DNA of 64,000 nucleotides from JACCTI01 sp038237435 (GCA_038237435.1 JBBRYT010000007.1:103986-167985), one strand, 5' to 3'. Positions 53,861 to 63,287 are shown, numbered from the stretch's first letter. Notes: generated by a model not told the origin, from the sequence alone. Numbers and translations: made by a program.

Positions 53861-54213
53861 CTCGCAAAATAAAGGTGATGATGATTTGCGCAGCCGGGAT
53901 TGAATTGCCGGCGGCATTGCGGACAAACTGAGTGGCAATGGAGATATCCGCGGATAGTTAGTTGATGTCCGCATCCGCCGCACAAGATCGCGCGCGCATC
54001 GAATTCCTCCGTCGGCCAAACCGCGGCCGCGTGTCGGGCCAATTCGGCGTGGCATTCGAAACAACAAAACCATTTCCCACAGCACTTGAATCTGATCGCG
54101 ATGATATCGCGCTCGTCGTGGTAATGAGCGCAGCGCGTTTCTTCGTCGACATCTACACCGATGACTTCGACGCCGTGAATCGTTACCTTCAACTCGGACG
54201 CTCTCGCGGGCAT
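53857..54213 (-). CDS. CHY-type zinc finger protein
   Basis: 118 residues from ATG 54213 (MPARASELKVTIHGVEV). The CHY zinc-finger order of Cys/His is clear: RCAHYHDERDIIAIRFKCC, WFCCFECHAELARH, FDARAILCGGCGHQLTI, and CPQCRRQFNPGCANHHHLYF. CHY proteins bind several zincs and are linked to metal or redox handling. It overlaps the MFS gene by 25 bases and ends against the CoA-transferase gene. Not previously obvious because a longer misleading frame covers it. Confidence 0.85.
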   Translation of the reverse strand: MPARASELKVTIHGVEVIGVDVDEETRCAHYHDERDIIAIRFKCCGKWFCCFECHAELARHAAAVWPTEEFDARAILCGGCGHQLTIRGYLHCHSVCPQCRRQFNPGCANHHHLYFAS

Positions 54214-55490
54214 AACAGCACCAACACAGACGCGATTACCCAGCACGCGCTGATTACAATAAATCCGCCATCGAACGAGCCGCCGCTGCGCTGGCTTAGT
54301 TCGCCGACGATTTTCGGTCCCACGTAGCCGCCGATGCTGGCAGCGCAGTTGATGAAGCCGACCGCCACGGCCGCTGCTGAACTGCTCAGGAATAAACTCG
54401 GCAGCGACCAGAACGCCGGGAGATAAGCGATCGTCCCAAAGACCACGAAGGTGAAGACCAACACCAGCATCACATTGGTGTGCGGAATAAAAAACCACGC
54501 GGCCAGCGCCAGCGCCGCAGTTAATTGTGGAATGGCAAAATGCCAGCGCCGTTCGTTGGTGCGATCGGAGTTCCAGCCCAGAACCAGCATTCCTACCAGG
54601 CCCGCAATGAAGGGAATCGCACCGACCAAACCAACGCGCTGCGGACTCCAGCCCGTCATCCGCTGCAGCATGGTCGGAAACCAAAACCACATCGCGTAGC
54701 CGCCGCAGTAACAGAAGAACAAACCAAGCATGAGCAAGACGATCGGCGGATGCCGGAGTGCTTGCCACACCGACAATTGCTCCACGCCCGCCTTTGCTTG
54801 CCGCTCTTCCGCCAGACGCGCACTTAGCCAATCGCGCTCGTCCGGCTGCAACCAACTTACGTCCTTAGGCCGATCGGGCAGAACAAAAAGTGTAACGATT
54901 CCTAGTAGAACCGCTGGCACACCTTCCACCAGGAATAACCAGCGCCAGCCAGGAATACCTAACGAGTGGATACCTAGTATCCAACCAGCTAGCGGTCCGC
55001 CCAGAATGTAAGCAATCGGAATAGCTGACATGAACCGCGCTACCGCCTTGGCTCGATCCTCATAAATGAACCAATGTGAAAGATAAACAATCACGCCGGG
55101 AAAGAACCCCGCCTCCGCCGCACCTAACAAGAAACGCGCGCCGAAAAGTTCCATCGGCGTGCGCACAAAGCCGGTCAGTGTGGTCAGCACGCCCCACGTG
55201 ATCAGAGTCAGCGCGAGCAAGCGCCGCGCACTCCAGTGTTCGACCAACAGCGCCCCGGGAATCTGCAGTGCGAAATATCCGATAAAAAAAATCCCGCTCG
55301 CCGTCCCGAAGACCGAGTCAGTCAGACCGAGGTCGCCTTTCATTCCGAGCGTGGCGTAGGCGATGTTCGTGCGATCGAGATAGTTCGCGACGTAAAGAAG
55401 AAACAAAAACGGCAACAGTCGTCGCGAAATGCGGCGGCGCGCACTTGCTCCAGTTTCTGTTTGCGCGGAAGCCATCGCAGCGGGCAGCAT
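54189..55490 (-). CDS. MFS transporter, anion:cation symporter family
   Basis: About 433 residues from ATG 55490 (MLPAAMASAQ; ATG 55475 is an alternative). Twelve hydrophobic segments; NYLDRTNIAYATLG and GFFPGVIVYLSHWF are typical of the ACS family that imports organic acids such as tartrate or galactonate. The fit to an acid/acyl-CoA region is suggestive. Transcribed away from the acyl-CoA dehydrogenase. Confidence 0.85.
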   Translation of the reverse strand: MLPAAMASAQTETGASARRRISRRLLPFLFLLYVANYLDRTNIAYATLGMKGDLGLTDSVFGTASGIFFIGYFALQIPGALLVEHWSARRLLALTLITWGVLTTLTGFVRTPMELFGARFLLGAAEAGFFPGVIVYLSHWFIYEDRAKAVARFMSAIPIAYILGGPLAGWILGIHSLGIPGWRWLFLVEGVPAVLLGIVTLFVLPDRPKDVSWLQPDERDWLSARLAEERQAKAGVEQLSVWQALRHPPIVLLMLGLFFCYCGGYAMWFWFPTMLQRMTGWSPQRVGLVGAIPFIAGLVGMLVLGWNSDRTNERRWHFAIPQLTAALALAAWFFIPHTNVMLVLVFTFVVFGTIAYLPAFWSLPSLFLSSSAAAVAVGFINCAASIGGYVGPKIVGELSQRSGGSFDGGFIVISACWVIASVLVLLCPRERPS

Positions 55491-55523
55491 AACGCGCGGC
55501 CCACAAGGCTCACAATTTATCTT

Positions 55524-56711
55524 ATGATGACACTCGAACACCCGCTGGATGACGTATCGCGCGCTTTTCTCGGTAAACTGGAAGAATTTAATCAAGCCGA
55601 GGTCGCTCCCTATGCCGACCAATGGGATCACGACGAACAACTGCCGCGCGAAATCTTTTCCAAGGCGGGAAAGATCGGGTTAATGGGAATGGTCGCGCCA
55701 AAGGAATTCGGCGGGCGGGGGTTGAGCTACGTCACTGCAGCGCTCGCGGTCAAAGAATTAGGCAAAATCTGCGCCTCGCTCGCGATGGATATTGCCGCAC
55801 ATAACGCGCTGTCCGTCGGGCAAATCAATTTGTTCGGCACGGAAGATCAGAAGAAGAAATATCTCCCGCGCCTAACGAGTGGTGAATGGATCGGCGGCTG
55901 GGGTTTGACTGAACCGAACGCAGGCAGCGACACAGGCGGGATCGAGACGCTCGCGACGGCGCACGACGATCATTGGCGCGTGAACGGAATGAAACATTTC
56001 ATCACCAGCGGACGCGTGGCTGATTTGCTTATCGTCATCGCGACGACCGGCCGCACCGACGCCGGCAAGAATGAGATCAGCGCCTTCATCATGATGAAGG
56101 ACCAAGTGACGCCGGTGCGGAAAATTCACACCTACGGAATGCGCGCGAGCGAGACGTCCGAGCTGCGTTTCACGGATGCGAAAGCGGAAATTCTCGGCGA
56201 GCGCGGGCGCGGACGGGAGCAGGCACTAACCGTTTTGGATCGCGGACGAATCAGCATCGCGGCGCTGGCAGTCGGCATCGCCGAAGCCGCGTTCGATCGC
56301 GCGAATTCCTACGCGAACGAACGGAAGCAATTCGGTCACCCAATTGGAAGTTTCCAGGCGATTCAGTGGATGCTGGTCGATTCCGCGATGGAATTGGAAG
56401 CAAGCGAAGTAATGACGATGCACGCCGCGCATTTGCAGGATCAGGGAAAAAACACGACCAAGGAATCGGCCATGGCGAAATTGTTCGCCTCGGAATCGGC
56501 CGTAAAGATTTGCGATCGCTCGATGCAAATTCACGGCGGCTACGGCTACAGCCGCGACCTTCCGATTGAGCGTTATTTGCGCGACGCGAAACTCTGCACC
56601 ATCGGCGAAGGAACTTCGGAAGTACAGCGTCTCGTGATTGCGCGCCACGTTCTGAAGGAAGCGAAGCCACTTATCCTGGCCCACCGGGAGCCACGTAACC
56701 CAAACGTGTAA
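55524..56711 (+). CDS. Acyl-CoA dehydrogenase
   Basis: 395 residues from ATG 55524, the usual length. FAD and substrate signatures: WGLTEPNAGSDTGGIETLA, the KHFITSGRVADL loop, and IHGGYGYSRDLPIERYLRDA followed by GEGTSEVQRLVIARHVL. It introduces the 2,3 double bond in acyl-CoAs. The exact chain length (butyryl, isobutyryl, glutaryl-type) is not defined, but the nearby IcmF-like mutase makes a branched short-chain substrate plausible. Confidence 0.92.
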   Translation: MMTLEHPLDDVSRAFLGKLEEFNQAEVAPYADQWDHDEQLPREIFSKAGKIGLMGMVAPKEFGGRGLSYVTAALAVKELGKICASLAMDIAAHNALSVGQINLFGTEDQKKKYLPRLTSGEWIGGWGLTEPNAGSDTGGIETLATAHDDHWRVNGMKHFITSGRVADLLIVIATTGRTDAGKNEISAFIMMKDQVTPVRKIHTYGMRASETSELRFTDAKAEILGERGRGREQALTVLDRGRISIAALAVGIAEAAFDRANSYANERKQFGHPIGSFQAIQWMLVDSAMELEASEVMTMHAAHLQDQGKNTTKESAMAKLFASESAVKICDRSMQIHGGYGYSRDLPIERYLRDAKLCTIGEGTSEVQRLVIARHVLKEAKPLILAHREPRNPNV

Positions 56712-56768
56712 CGCGGTTCGTCGCATCAGACAGTCCGTCTCGGCTGTCGTAACACTGGGCACATAGTT

Positions 56769-58229
56769 TTGAAGTTAATGCAAGACAACGCCACCACGTG
56801 GCATTTCAACCGACATGAGAAGATCGCGCTGGCCATCGGGCTTGCGCTTGTTCTCGCTTTCGGCGCATACGTCGAAAGAAAGACTGCCTTGCGGCGCCGG
56901 CCGAACACCGATCTTTCCGTATTCACACGTGCGGCCTGGGCGGTACGGAATGGGGAGAACCTTTACAACGTTACCGAAAGCCACGGCTGGCATTACGGCT
57001 ACCCGCCTGCCTTTGCCATTTTATTCACGCCGCTGGCAATCGCACCTCCAAAGGTTCTCCCTCCTCTTGCTCCGGAAGAGGAGCGAACCGAAGCTAACAC
57101 TCCCTGGGGTTACCAGGTCTCCCATGCCAACTCAGTCTACGGATTGCACCGGGAGAACTTCCCGTTCTTCTGTATCGTCGCTCTTTGGTTCGCCATCAGC
57201 ATTGCCCTGACCTGCTTGTCTTCTCATCTCCTGGCCTGCGCGCTGGAGGAACGCAAATGGACCCAAGGCCCTCCACGCGAGCCCGGACGGCGCCGACGTT
57301 GGTGGGCCATCCGCGCCCTGCCGGTTCTAGCCTGTCTCGCCTCTCTCGCGACAAGTTGGTCACGGGGTCAGGTAGATGTAGTAATGCTAGCCGCCTTCTC
57401 ATTAGCTATCTACCTGGCGGTGAATCGCCGCGAAATCCCGGCCGGGATGTTCCTCGCGGTTCCGGCAGCGATAAAGCTCTTCCCCGCTTTGCTGCTACTA
57501 TTCCCCGTTTGGCGCGGCCGATGGCGAATGGTTGTCGGTACCGTCTTAGGATTATTCCTCAGCTTTGTCGTGCTACCAGTAGTTACCTTCGGGCCGGGCC
57601 GCACGGTTGAGCTATATCACACTTGGCGACATGTTCTGATCGAGCCGGCTTTAGGCCAGGGGACTGATTCTTCCCGGGCACTGGAACTAACTCAGATGAA
57701 TCTGCGCGATAACCAGTCGCTCTTGTCCTTCATCCACAATTTGCGATATCACCACCTGTCACGGGATCATCGTCCCCCGGGAGCGCCGATTTCATGGCGC
57801 CTAGCAGTTGGTCTCCTCGGTACACTGATTTTGCTAGGAATCGGAGTTATCGCGGAACTACGCCGCAGAGATTCGCCTCCACAGGTGCTAATACTTTGCG
57901 GGCTTCTGATTGGATTGGCCATGTTAGTTACTCCGGTCGTTCATCACTGCTATTACCTTCTCCTACTGCCATTGCTCTGCGCCTTGATTGATCACAAGCT
58001 TCCCGAAGTAGTAGCAAGTATTCGTGATCTAAGACTGCCAAAGGTAGTTACCTTCTTTATGCTTACGGACATGCTGGTGCGCGTCCCGCCGATCGGCTTT
58101 TGGTTAAGAGACATCGGAGTGCCTTTGCTAACCTTAGTCTGTCTTACGACCGCGGGAGCGTGGTTGCTGTGGCGACAACGCGCGACCGAGCCTCAGCTCC
58201 GAGACAGCCAAGCGCTACCTAACTACTAG
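56769..58229 (+). CDS. GT87-like (DUF2029) membrane glycosyltransferase
   Basis: About 486 residues from TTG 56769 or ATG 56778. About ten membrane helices. DUF2029 features: TDLSVFTRAAWAVRNGENLY after the first helix (acidic residue in the first loop), WHYGYPPAFAILFTPLA, and the AAIKLFPALLLLFPVWRGRW block. Members use polyprenyl-phosphate sugars. Codon usage (CTA, TTA, GGA, AGG) looks different from the flanking genes, and no GCCTAACGAG motif occurs in it, hinting at recent acquisition. Confidence 0.8.
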   Translation: MKLMQDNATTWHFNRHEKIALAIGLALVLAFGAYVERKTALRRRPNTDLSVFTRAAWAVRNGENLYNVTESHGWHYGYPPAFAILFTPLAIAPPKVLPPLAPEEERTEANTPWGYQVSHANSVYGLHRENFPFFCIVALWFAISIALTCLSSHLLACALEERKWTQGPPREPGRRRRWWAIRALPVLACLASLATSWSRGQVDVVMLAAFSLAIYLAVNRREIPAGMFLAVPAAIKLFPALLLLFPVWRGRWRMVVGTVLGLFLSFVVLPVVTFGPGRTVELYHTWRHVLIEPALGQGTDSSRALELTQMNLRDNQSLLSFIHNLRYHHLSRDHRPPGAPISWRLAVGLLGTLILLGIGVIAELRRRDSPPQVLILCGLLIGLAMLVTPVVHHCYYLLLLPLLCALIDHKLPEVVASIRDLRLPKVVTFFMLTDMLVRVPPIGFWLRDIGVPLLTLVCLTTAGAWLLWRQRATEPQLRDSQALPNY

Positions 58230-58237
58230 AGCCGATG

Positions 58238-60076
58238 CTAAACCATCGGCCGAAAACGTCCGACCACTTCCTGCAAACGTCCGCTGATTTGGCCTAACGA
58301 GCAGACTTCCGCGGCTTCCATCAGCGCCGGAAAACAATTCTCGTCCGTCTCCGCTACGGCGGCGAGTTTGGACAGGGCTGCCTCGGCCTTGCGCGTGTTC
58401 TTCGCTTTGAATTTCTTTAGGCGATCGACCTGCAACTGCTGCTTCGCGCGCGACGTGCGCACCAACTCCACTTCGGGCATTTCTTCGTCACCGTTGCGAT
58501 ATTTGTTCAACGCGATGATCGGTCGTGTGCCGTCGTAAATCTGCTGTTCGTAACGATGCGCCGCGTTTTGAATTTGGCTGCGTTGATAACGATTTTCGAC
58601 CGCGCCCATCACTCCGCCTAACGACTCAATTTGCCGAAACTCATCGAGGATCGCTTTCTCCACTGCGCGTTCGACTGCCTTCATTCCGGGCGACCCGCTC
58701 AGCATGTTCATGGTGTGTTTGAAGATGCCGGACTCGTCGAGCAGAATGGCCTGGCCATGCGCGGAAAGACGGATCCATTCTTCGCTCGGGGTGGTGAAGG
58801 GCTCGTCCGCGCTGTTCGAATGACAGGAGTTAGTTCCGTTCATGTAGGCCAGCATTAGTTCGGCCGCAGTTCTGGTTAGGTTGTTCCGGTACTCGGCCGC
58901 GATCAGTGAACGTCCGCTCGTCTGCGTGTGCACCTTGAACATCTGCGCGCGCGACCCCGCACCGAACGCTTCGCGCATTCCGATCGCCCAGATGCGGCGC
59001 GAAACTCGGGTAAGCGCGATGTATTCGACGTCGAGTCCGCAATCGAGGAAGAAGGAGAGGCGCGGACCGAATTCGTCCACGGGAATTCCGCGATTCGCCA
59101 TCATCTCGGCGTAAGCGAAACCGTTCGAGAGCGTGTAAGCCGCCTGCTGCACGGGCGTTGAACCCGCCTCGCCGATATGATAACCGCTGATCGAAACCGG
59201 ATACCAACGCGGCATGTTCTTAGTCGTCCATTCCATCATGTCGCCGAGAAACCGTAGCGAAGCTTCGACCGGGAAAATGGTTTCGTTCTGCGCCTGAACT
59301 TCTTTGAAAATGTCAGCCTGAATGGTGCCGCGAAGTTTCGGCACGACTTCGTTACCGAAGCGACGTTTCGCGGCCGCGATATACATCGCCATGATGATCG
59401 GTGCCGGCCCGCTGATCGTCATCGACGCCGAAAAACTGGGCGCGCCCATATCGAAGCCCGCGTAAAGCCGCTCCATATCTTCGACTGTATCGACTGCGAC
59501 CCCGCCTTCGCCGATTTTTCCGAAGACGCCGTCGGCGTCAGAATCGATGCCGTAAAGCGTCGGACCATCGAAGGCGGTACTCAGTCGTTTCGAACGCTGA
59601 TGCGCGCCGAGATAATGGAAGCGCTTGTTCGTGTCGTCGGGCAAACCCATCCCGGAGAAGAGACGCGTCGGCTCTTCGGTTTCCGCTAACTTCGCGACGC
59701 CATTCTTGCCATTTTTCGCATGACCGTTTTTGCCGTGACCGTTCTTCTCGAAGCTTCCGACTTCTACCGGCGCTTCCTGAAGCGTCTCGAGATACATCTC
59801 TTTGTAAGCTCCGTTGAGAAACGGAAATTCGCCCGGCAAACCATCGCCTAACAAATAACGCGCGATCTCACCCGGTTCGTCGATTTCCGGAAGCGCGAGC
59901 CGCGGCAATTCTAATCCAGTCGGCGCCTTACCAACTTTAACGCTGCGCTTGATTTCATCCCAGCGATCGAGCAGTTGTTTTCCAAATTTCTTGTCGGTGC
60001 GCGCCCGTTTCACTTCGGCGAGCACGTGCTGGTTATATTTCTCTACCGCTTCAACAACGCGTCCTAGTTTGCTCAT
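58238..60076 (-). CDS. IcmF-type acyl-CoA mutase, substrate-binding (large) subunit
   Basis: 612 residues homologous to the C-terminal TIM-barrel part of IcmF, the fused isobutyryl-CoA mutase. Visible blocks: the RFHYLGAHQRSKRLSTAFDG lead-in, GVAVDTVEDMERLYAGFDM, SASMTISGPAP, RGTIQADIFKEVQAQNE, YPVSISGYHIGEAGSTPVQQ, and HTQTSGRSLIAAEYRNNL. A Lys/Asn/Gly-rich insertion (KNGHGKNGHAKNGKNG) near residue 115 is unusual. It overlaps the upstream B12/GTPase gene by 4 bases; the two together equal one IcmF. Substrate could be isobutyryl- or other acyl-CoA. Confidence 0.85.
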   Translation of the reverse strand: MSKLGRVVEAVEKYNQHVLAEVKRARTDKKFGKQLLDRWDEIKRSVKVGKAPTGLELPRLALPEIDEPGEIARYLLGDGLPGEFPFLNGAYKEMYLETLQEAPVEVGSFEKNGHGKNGHAKNGKNGVAKLAETEEPTRLFSGMGLPDDTNKRFHYLGAHQRSKRLSTAFDGPTLYGIDSDADGVFGKIGEGGVAVDTVEDMERLYAGFDMGAPSFSASMTISGPAPIIMAMYIAAAKRRFGNEVVPKLRGTIQADIFKEVQAQNETIFPVEASLRFLGDMMEWTTKNMPRWYPVSISGYHIGEAGSTPVQQAAYTLSNGFAYAEMMANRGIPVDEFGPRLSFFLDCGLDVEYIALTRVSRRIWAIGMREAFGAGSRAQMFKVHTQTSGRSLIAAEYRNNLTRTAAELMLAYMNGTNSCHSNSADEPFTTPSEEWIRLSAHGQAILLDESGIFKHTMNMLSGSPGMKAVERAVEKAILDEFRQIESLGGVMGAVENRYQRSQIQNAAHRYEQQIYDGTRPIIALNKYRNGDEEMPEVELVRTSRAKQQLQVDRLKKFKAKNTRKAEAALSKLAAVAETDENCFPALMEAAEVCSLGQISGRLQEVVGRFRPMV

Positions 60077-61227
60077 TTCTTTCCGCCTTTCTTCGCCGGC
60101 TCACGCATCAGCAGATCGCACAATTTATCCACGCCCTGATCGCGATGACGTTTCGCCACGGTCGAGATCAACTTCTGCTCGCGCCTGCTTCCTTCAAGTC
60201 TCCGTTCGATTTCGCTCATTGCCGTCTTGGCGCGATCGAGGTCGCTCTTGTTCACGACCACGATGTCGGCCAGATCGAGCATGACAATTTTTTGCAGCTG
60301 CAAACGCGCGCCGTAATCCGGATTCATCACCAGCACGGTTTGATCGACCAGCTTATCCTGGAACGGCATCGCCTCCTGGCCGGTGCCAACGGTCTCGATT
60401 ATGACGTAATCGAAATCGCTCTGCGCAAGCAGTCGCAAACAATTTTCTGTCGCCGGCGACAGACCACCGGCCTGTCCGCGCGTCGCCATGCTGCGCATGA
60501 AAACTCGATCGTCCTGCGAATTGATCATGGTCGCGCGATCACCAAGGAGCGCGCCTTCGCCGACCACACTTGGATCGTGTGAAAGAATTGCGATGCGCGC
60601 TTTGGGTTCGCGATGCAGGAGACGCAGAATGATTTCATCAATCAGGGTCGTCTTGCCCGCGCCGCCCGGGCCGGTAAAACCAAGCACGCGTGTTTTGCCT
60701 AACGAATCCTTCACTTTACCTTTAGAAGTTTTCTTCGGTCTTTTACCATTCGTGTAGCTGTCTTCAATTTCCGTTAGCTTGCGCGCGAGTTTCATCTCCG
60801 GCGTTTTTCCTACGGTGCGCTTCGACGTTTTGCCGTAGCGCTCACGAACCCACTGCGTCATGTCGGTTAACGAAGTACCGGCGAAGAAAATCTTGTCGAC
60901 GCCGCGCTTTTGCATGACGCGCTGGTCGTCGTGCGTGATTGTTCCCCCGCCTCCGCCGAAAACCTTGATGTTGTTCGCGCCGCGCTTCTTCAGTTGCTTA
61001 ACAACTTCCGCAAAAAACTCCACGTGGCCGCCGTTATAACTGGAAATACCGATCGCCCGCACATCTTCCTGAATGGCCGCGCGCACGATGTCCTGCGCAT
61101 ACCGGTGATAACCGAGATAAACGACCTCGATCCCATGCCGAATGAACTCGAGGTTGATAGTGTTGATCGCGCTGTCGTGCCCATCGCAAATCGGCACGGC
61201 AGTGAGAACACGAATCGGCCCTGGCAT
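60073..61227 (-). CDS. B12-binding plus MeaB-like GTPase protein (IcmF N-terminal half)
   Basis: About 384 residues from ATG 61227. Residues 5-130 are a cobalamin-binding domain (PICDGHDSAINTINLEFIRH, with His17 as probable lower ligand, and FGGGGGTITHDDQ). Residues 165-380 are a G3E GTPase: P-loop GPGGAGKTTLIDEI, GALLGDRATM, VIIETVGTGQEA, and VVVNKSDL. In IcmF these domains are fused N-terminal to the mutase; here they form a separate gene whose stop overlaps the mutase start. The GTPase is the chaperone for cofactor loading. Confidence 0.88.
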   Translation of the reverse strand: MPGPIRVLTAVPICDGHDSAINTINLEFIRHGIEVVYLGYHRYAQDIVRAAIQEDVRAIGISSYNGGHVEFFAEVVKQLKKRGANNIKVFGGGGGTITHDDQRVMQKRGVDKIFFAGTSLTDMTQWVRERYGKTSKRTVGKTPEMKLARKLTEIEDSYTNGKRPKKTSKGKVKDSLGKTRVLGFTGPGGAGKTTLIDEIILRLLHREPKARIAILSHDPSVVGEGALLGDRATMINSQDDRVFMRSMATRGQAGGLSPATENCLRLLAQSDFDYVIIETVGTGQEAMPFQDKLVDQTVLVMNPDYGARLQLQKIVMLDLADIVVVNKSDLDRAKTAMSEIERRLEGSRREQKLISTVAKRHRDQGVDKLCDLLMREPAKKGGKK

Positions 61228-61288
61228 AAGCCGCAAAACTTAGCGGCTATCGCTTGTCCGGCAACGCGTTTCCAGCCTAACGTCGCTC

Positions 61289-62044
61289 ATGACTGATCCT
61301 CTCGATTTTTCCGGCAAGGTGATCCTCGTCACTGGAAGTTCACGCGCGCTCGGCGCGGAAATGATTCAAGCTTTCGGCGCGCACGGCGCGCAGTGCGTCG
61401 TTAACTACATCGCCGATGAGAAAGGGCAGAACAAAGCGGACGTCGACTCGGTCGCTGGCAAACTCAAAAACCCGCTCGTGGTCGAGTGCGATGTGACAAA
61501 CTCAGCTCAAACCGAAGCGATGATGAAACAAATCGGCGAGAAATTCGGGGGGCTGGACATCTTAATTAACAACTCCGGAATCATTCGGGACCGCACGATC
61601 AAGAAACTCACGCTGGAAGATTTCGAATCCGTCCTGCGCGTGAATCTCGCCGGCACATTCAACGTCACGCAAAAAGCCGCCGCCATTCTGCGCGCCGGCG
61701 GACGTATCGTGAATATGTCGTCGGTCAGCGGACAAATGGGTTTGTTCGGACAGGCGAATTATTCTTCGAGCAAAGCCGCCCTTATCGCGCTCACGAAAGT
61801 TTCCGCGCGCGAATTCGCGCGTCAGCAAATCACGGTCAACGCCATCGCCCCCGGCTTCATCGACGTCGGCATGAGTAAAGGCATGCCCGATGAGGTAACC
61901 GAAACCTTCAAAAAACAAATTCCTCTTGGCCGTCTAGGCGATGCGCATGAAATCGTCGATGCCGCATTGTTCCTCGCTTCGCCAATGGCGAGTTACATCA
62001 CCGGTCACATCCTCAACGTGAACGGCGGATTTTACATGGGCTAA
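61289..62044 (+). CDS. 3-oxoacyl-ACP/CoA reductase-like SDR (FabG-like)
   Basis: 251 residues. SDR motifs: VTGSSRALGAEMIQAFG, NNSGIIRDRT, active-site NYSSSKAALIALTK, and the PGFIDVGMSKGMPDEV loop, ending ITGHILNVNGGFYMG as in FabG. It is convergent with the thiolase, and both stop codons fall in an inverted pair of CTAACGA motifs. It likely reduces a 3-oxoacyl thioester in the same pathway. Confidence 0.88.
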   Translation: MTDPLDFSGKVILVTGSSRALGAEMIQAFGAHGAQCVVNYIADEKGQNKADVDSVAGKLKNPLVVECDVTNSAQTEAMMKQIGEKFGGLDILINNSGIIRDRTIKKLTLEDFESVLRVNLAGTFNVTQKAAAILRAGGRIVNMSSVSGQMGLFGQANYSSSKAALIALTKVSAREFARQQITVNAIAPGFIDVGMSKGMPDEVTETFKKQIPLGRLGDAHEIVDAALFLASPMASYITGHILNVNGGFYMG

Positions 62045-62055
62045 CGACTCGTTAG
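62041..62055. promoter_or_regulatory. Inverted pair of CTAACGA motifs between convergent genes
   Basis: CTAACGA, one base, TCGTTAG: a 15-base palindrome. It contains the TAA stop of the FabG-like gene (62042-62044) and the TAA stop of the thiolase on the other strand (62052-62054). In Neisseria and Haemophilus, inverted uptake motifs between convergent genes can serve as terminators; here there is no T-run, so that role is only suggested. Confidence 0.5.
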
Positions 62056-63287
62056 TCGCGTCCCCAGATCATCGCGGCAGCAGTCGTAAGGCTGCCGCCC
62101 ATGTTGAAGGTTAGGAATTTCTTGCAGTTCTCGATCTGCCGCGCGCCGGCCTGGGAAGTTAATTGCTGATAGCCTTCGACGACCTGGCGCACTCCGGTCG
62201 CACCCACCGGATGACCGTCGCCGATCAATCCACCACCAGCGTTGACCGGAATTTCGAAGTCGAATTTTCCGCTGACCTTTTCGTTGCGCACTTGCGGCAA
62301 GGCAGTCGCGCCACTTCGGGCGAGCTCGGCGCCTTTGCCATTCTCAGCCAGACCGAGAATTTCGTAGGCGCAGATTTCCGTGATCGAAAAACAGTCGTGC
62401 ACTTCTACGCCGTTCATGTCGCGCGGTTTGAGATTCGCCATGCTGAAAGCTTTCGATGCGGCCTTGCGTGCAGTGGAAAACGTCGGCACATCTTTTTTCT
62501 CGAGCGCCAGATAATCGGTCGAGAGACCGAAACCAAGCAGACGCGGCAGCTTCGCTTTATCGATGCCGTGCTTCTGCAAATATTTTTCCGAGACGATTAC
62601 GAGCGCGGCCGAGCCATCGGTGATCTGCGAACAATCAGATACTTTCAGCGGCGGTGCGACGCTCGGATTTTTGTCCGAGACCTGCGAGGCGGAATCATAA
62701 GTCAGATCGGCCTCACGCATTTGCGCGAGCGGATTCAGGCGCGCATGTGCGTAGTTTTTGTAGGCCACCCAGGCGAGCGCTTCTTCCGAAGCGCCATATT
62801 TCTCCATGTAGATCTGCGCGATCTTGCCGAACAATTTCGGGAACATGAAGTCGCCGTACTCCGGTTTCTCGACGTGATAATCAGCCGCGGCGCCGAGAAC
62901 ATCCGAGCCGTCGAGCGACGACATCGTCTTCTGTTGTTCCGCGCCGACCACGAGCACCGCGTCGTGGAATCCGCCAGCGATCCATTGCGCGCCGAGCACG
63001 ACGGAAAGCGCGCCGCTCGCGCAGGCCGCTTCGGTATGCATGGTCGGAATGCCGTGCAATTTCGGGTCGATCTCCGGGACGAAGGCGCCGAGATGCAGCT
63101 GCTTGGTGAATTGTCCGGCGTTGAAATTTCCGACCGCGGCCGCTTCGATTTCGCCGGCGTCGATCTTCGCATCCGCGATCGCTTTGCGCCCCGCTTCCGT
63201 GATCAGGTCGCGGATGGTTTTGCCTTCCTTCTTCAGGTTGCGCTTAAAATCAGTGCGGCCGGCGCCGAGAATGTAAACAGGTTCCAT
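62052..63287 (-). CDS. Thiolase-family acetyl-CoA acyltransferase
   Basis: 411 residues of the thiolase superfamily, close to the SCP2/non-decarboxylating type. Nucleophile Cys in TEAACASGALSVVLGA, VHDCFSITEICAYE instead of the usual NEAFA block, and the C-terminal GGGLIGDGHPVGATGVRQV. It cleaves or condenses acyl-CoAs. A homologous DUF35/OB-fold partner, common for this type, is not seen in the window; the left edge of a further operon may hold it. Confidence 0.85.
   Translation of the reverse strand: MEPVYILGAGRTDFKRNLKKEGKTIRDLITEAGRKAIADAKIDAGEIEAAAVGNFNAGQFTKQLHLGAFVPEIDPKLHGIPTMHTEAACASGALSVVLGAQWIAGGFHDAVLVVGAEQQKTMSSLDGSDVLGAAADYHVEKPEYGDFMFPKLFGKIAQIYMEKYGASEEALAWVAYKNYAHARLNPLAQMREADLTYDSASQVSDKNPSVAPPLKVSDCSQITDGSAALVIVSEKYLQKHGIDKAKLPRLLGFGLSTDYLALEKKDVPTFSTARKAASKAFSMANLKPRDMNGVEVHDCFSITEICAYEILGLAENGKGAELARSGATALPQVRNEKVSGKFDFEIPVNAGGGLIGDGHPVGATGVRQVVEGYQQLTSQAGARQIENCKKFLTFNMGGSLTTAAAMIWGRD

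Noticed and set aside
54214..54855. N-terminal extension of the CHY protein frame
   Set aside because: Out-of-frame reading of the MFS gene; the CHY homology begins just after ATG 54213.
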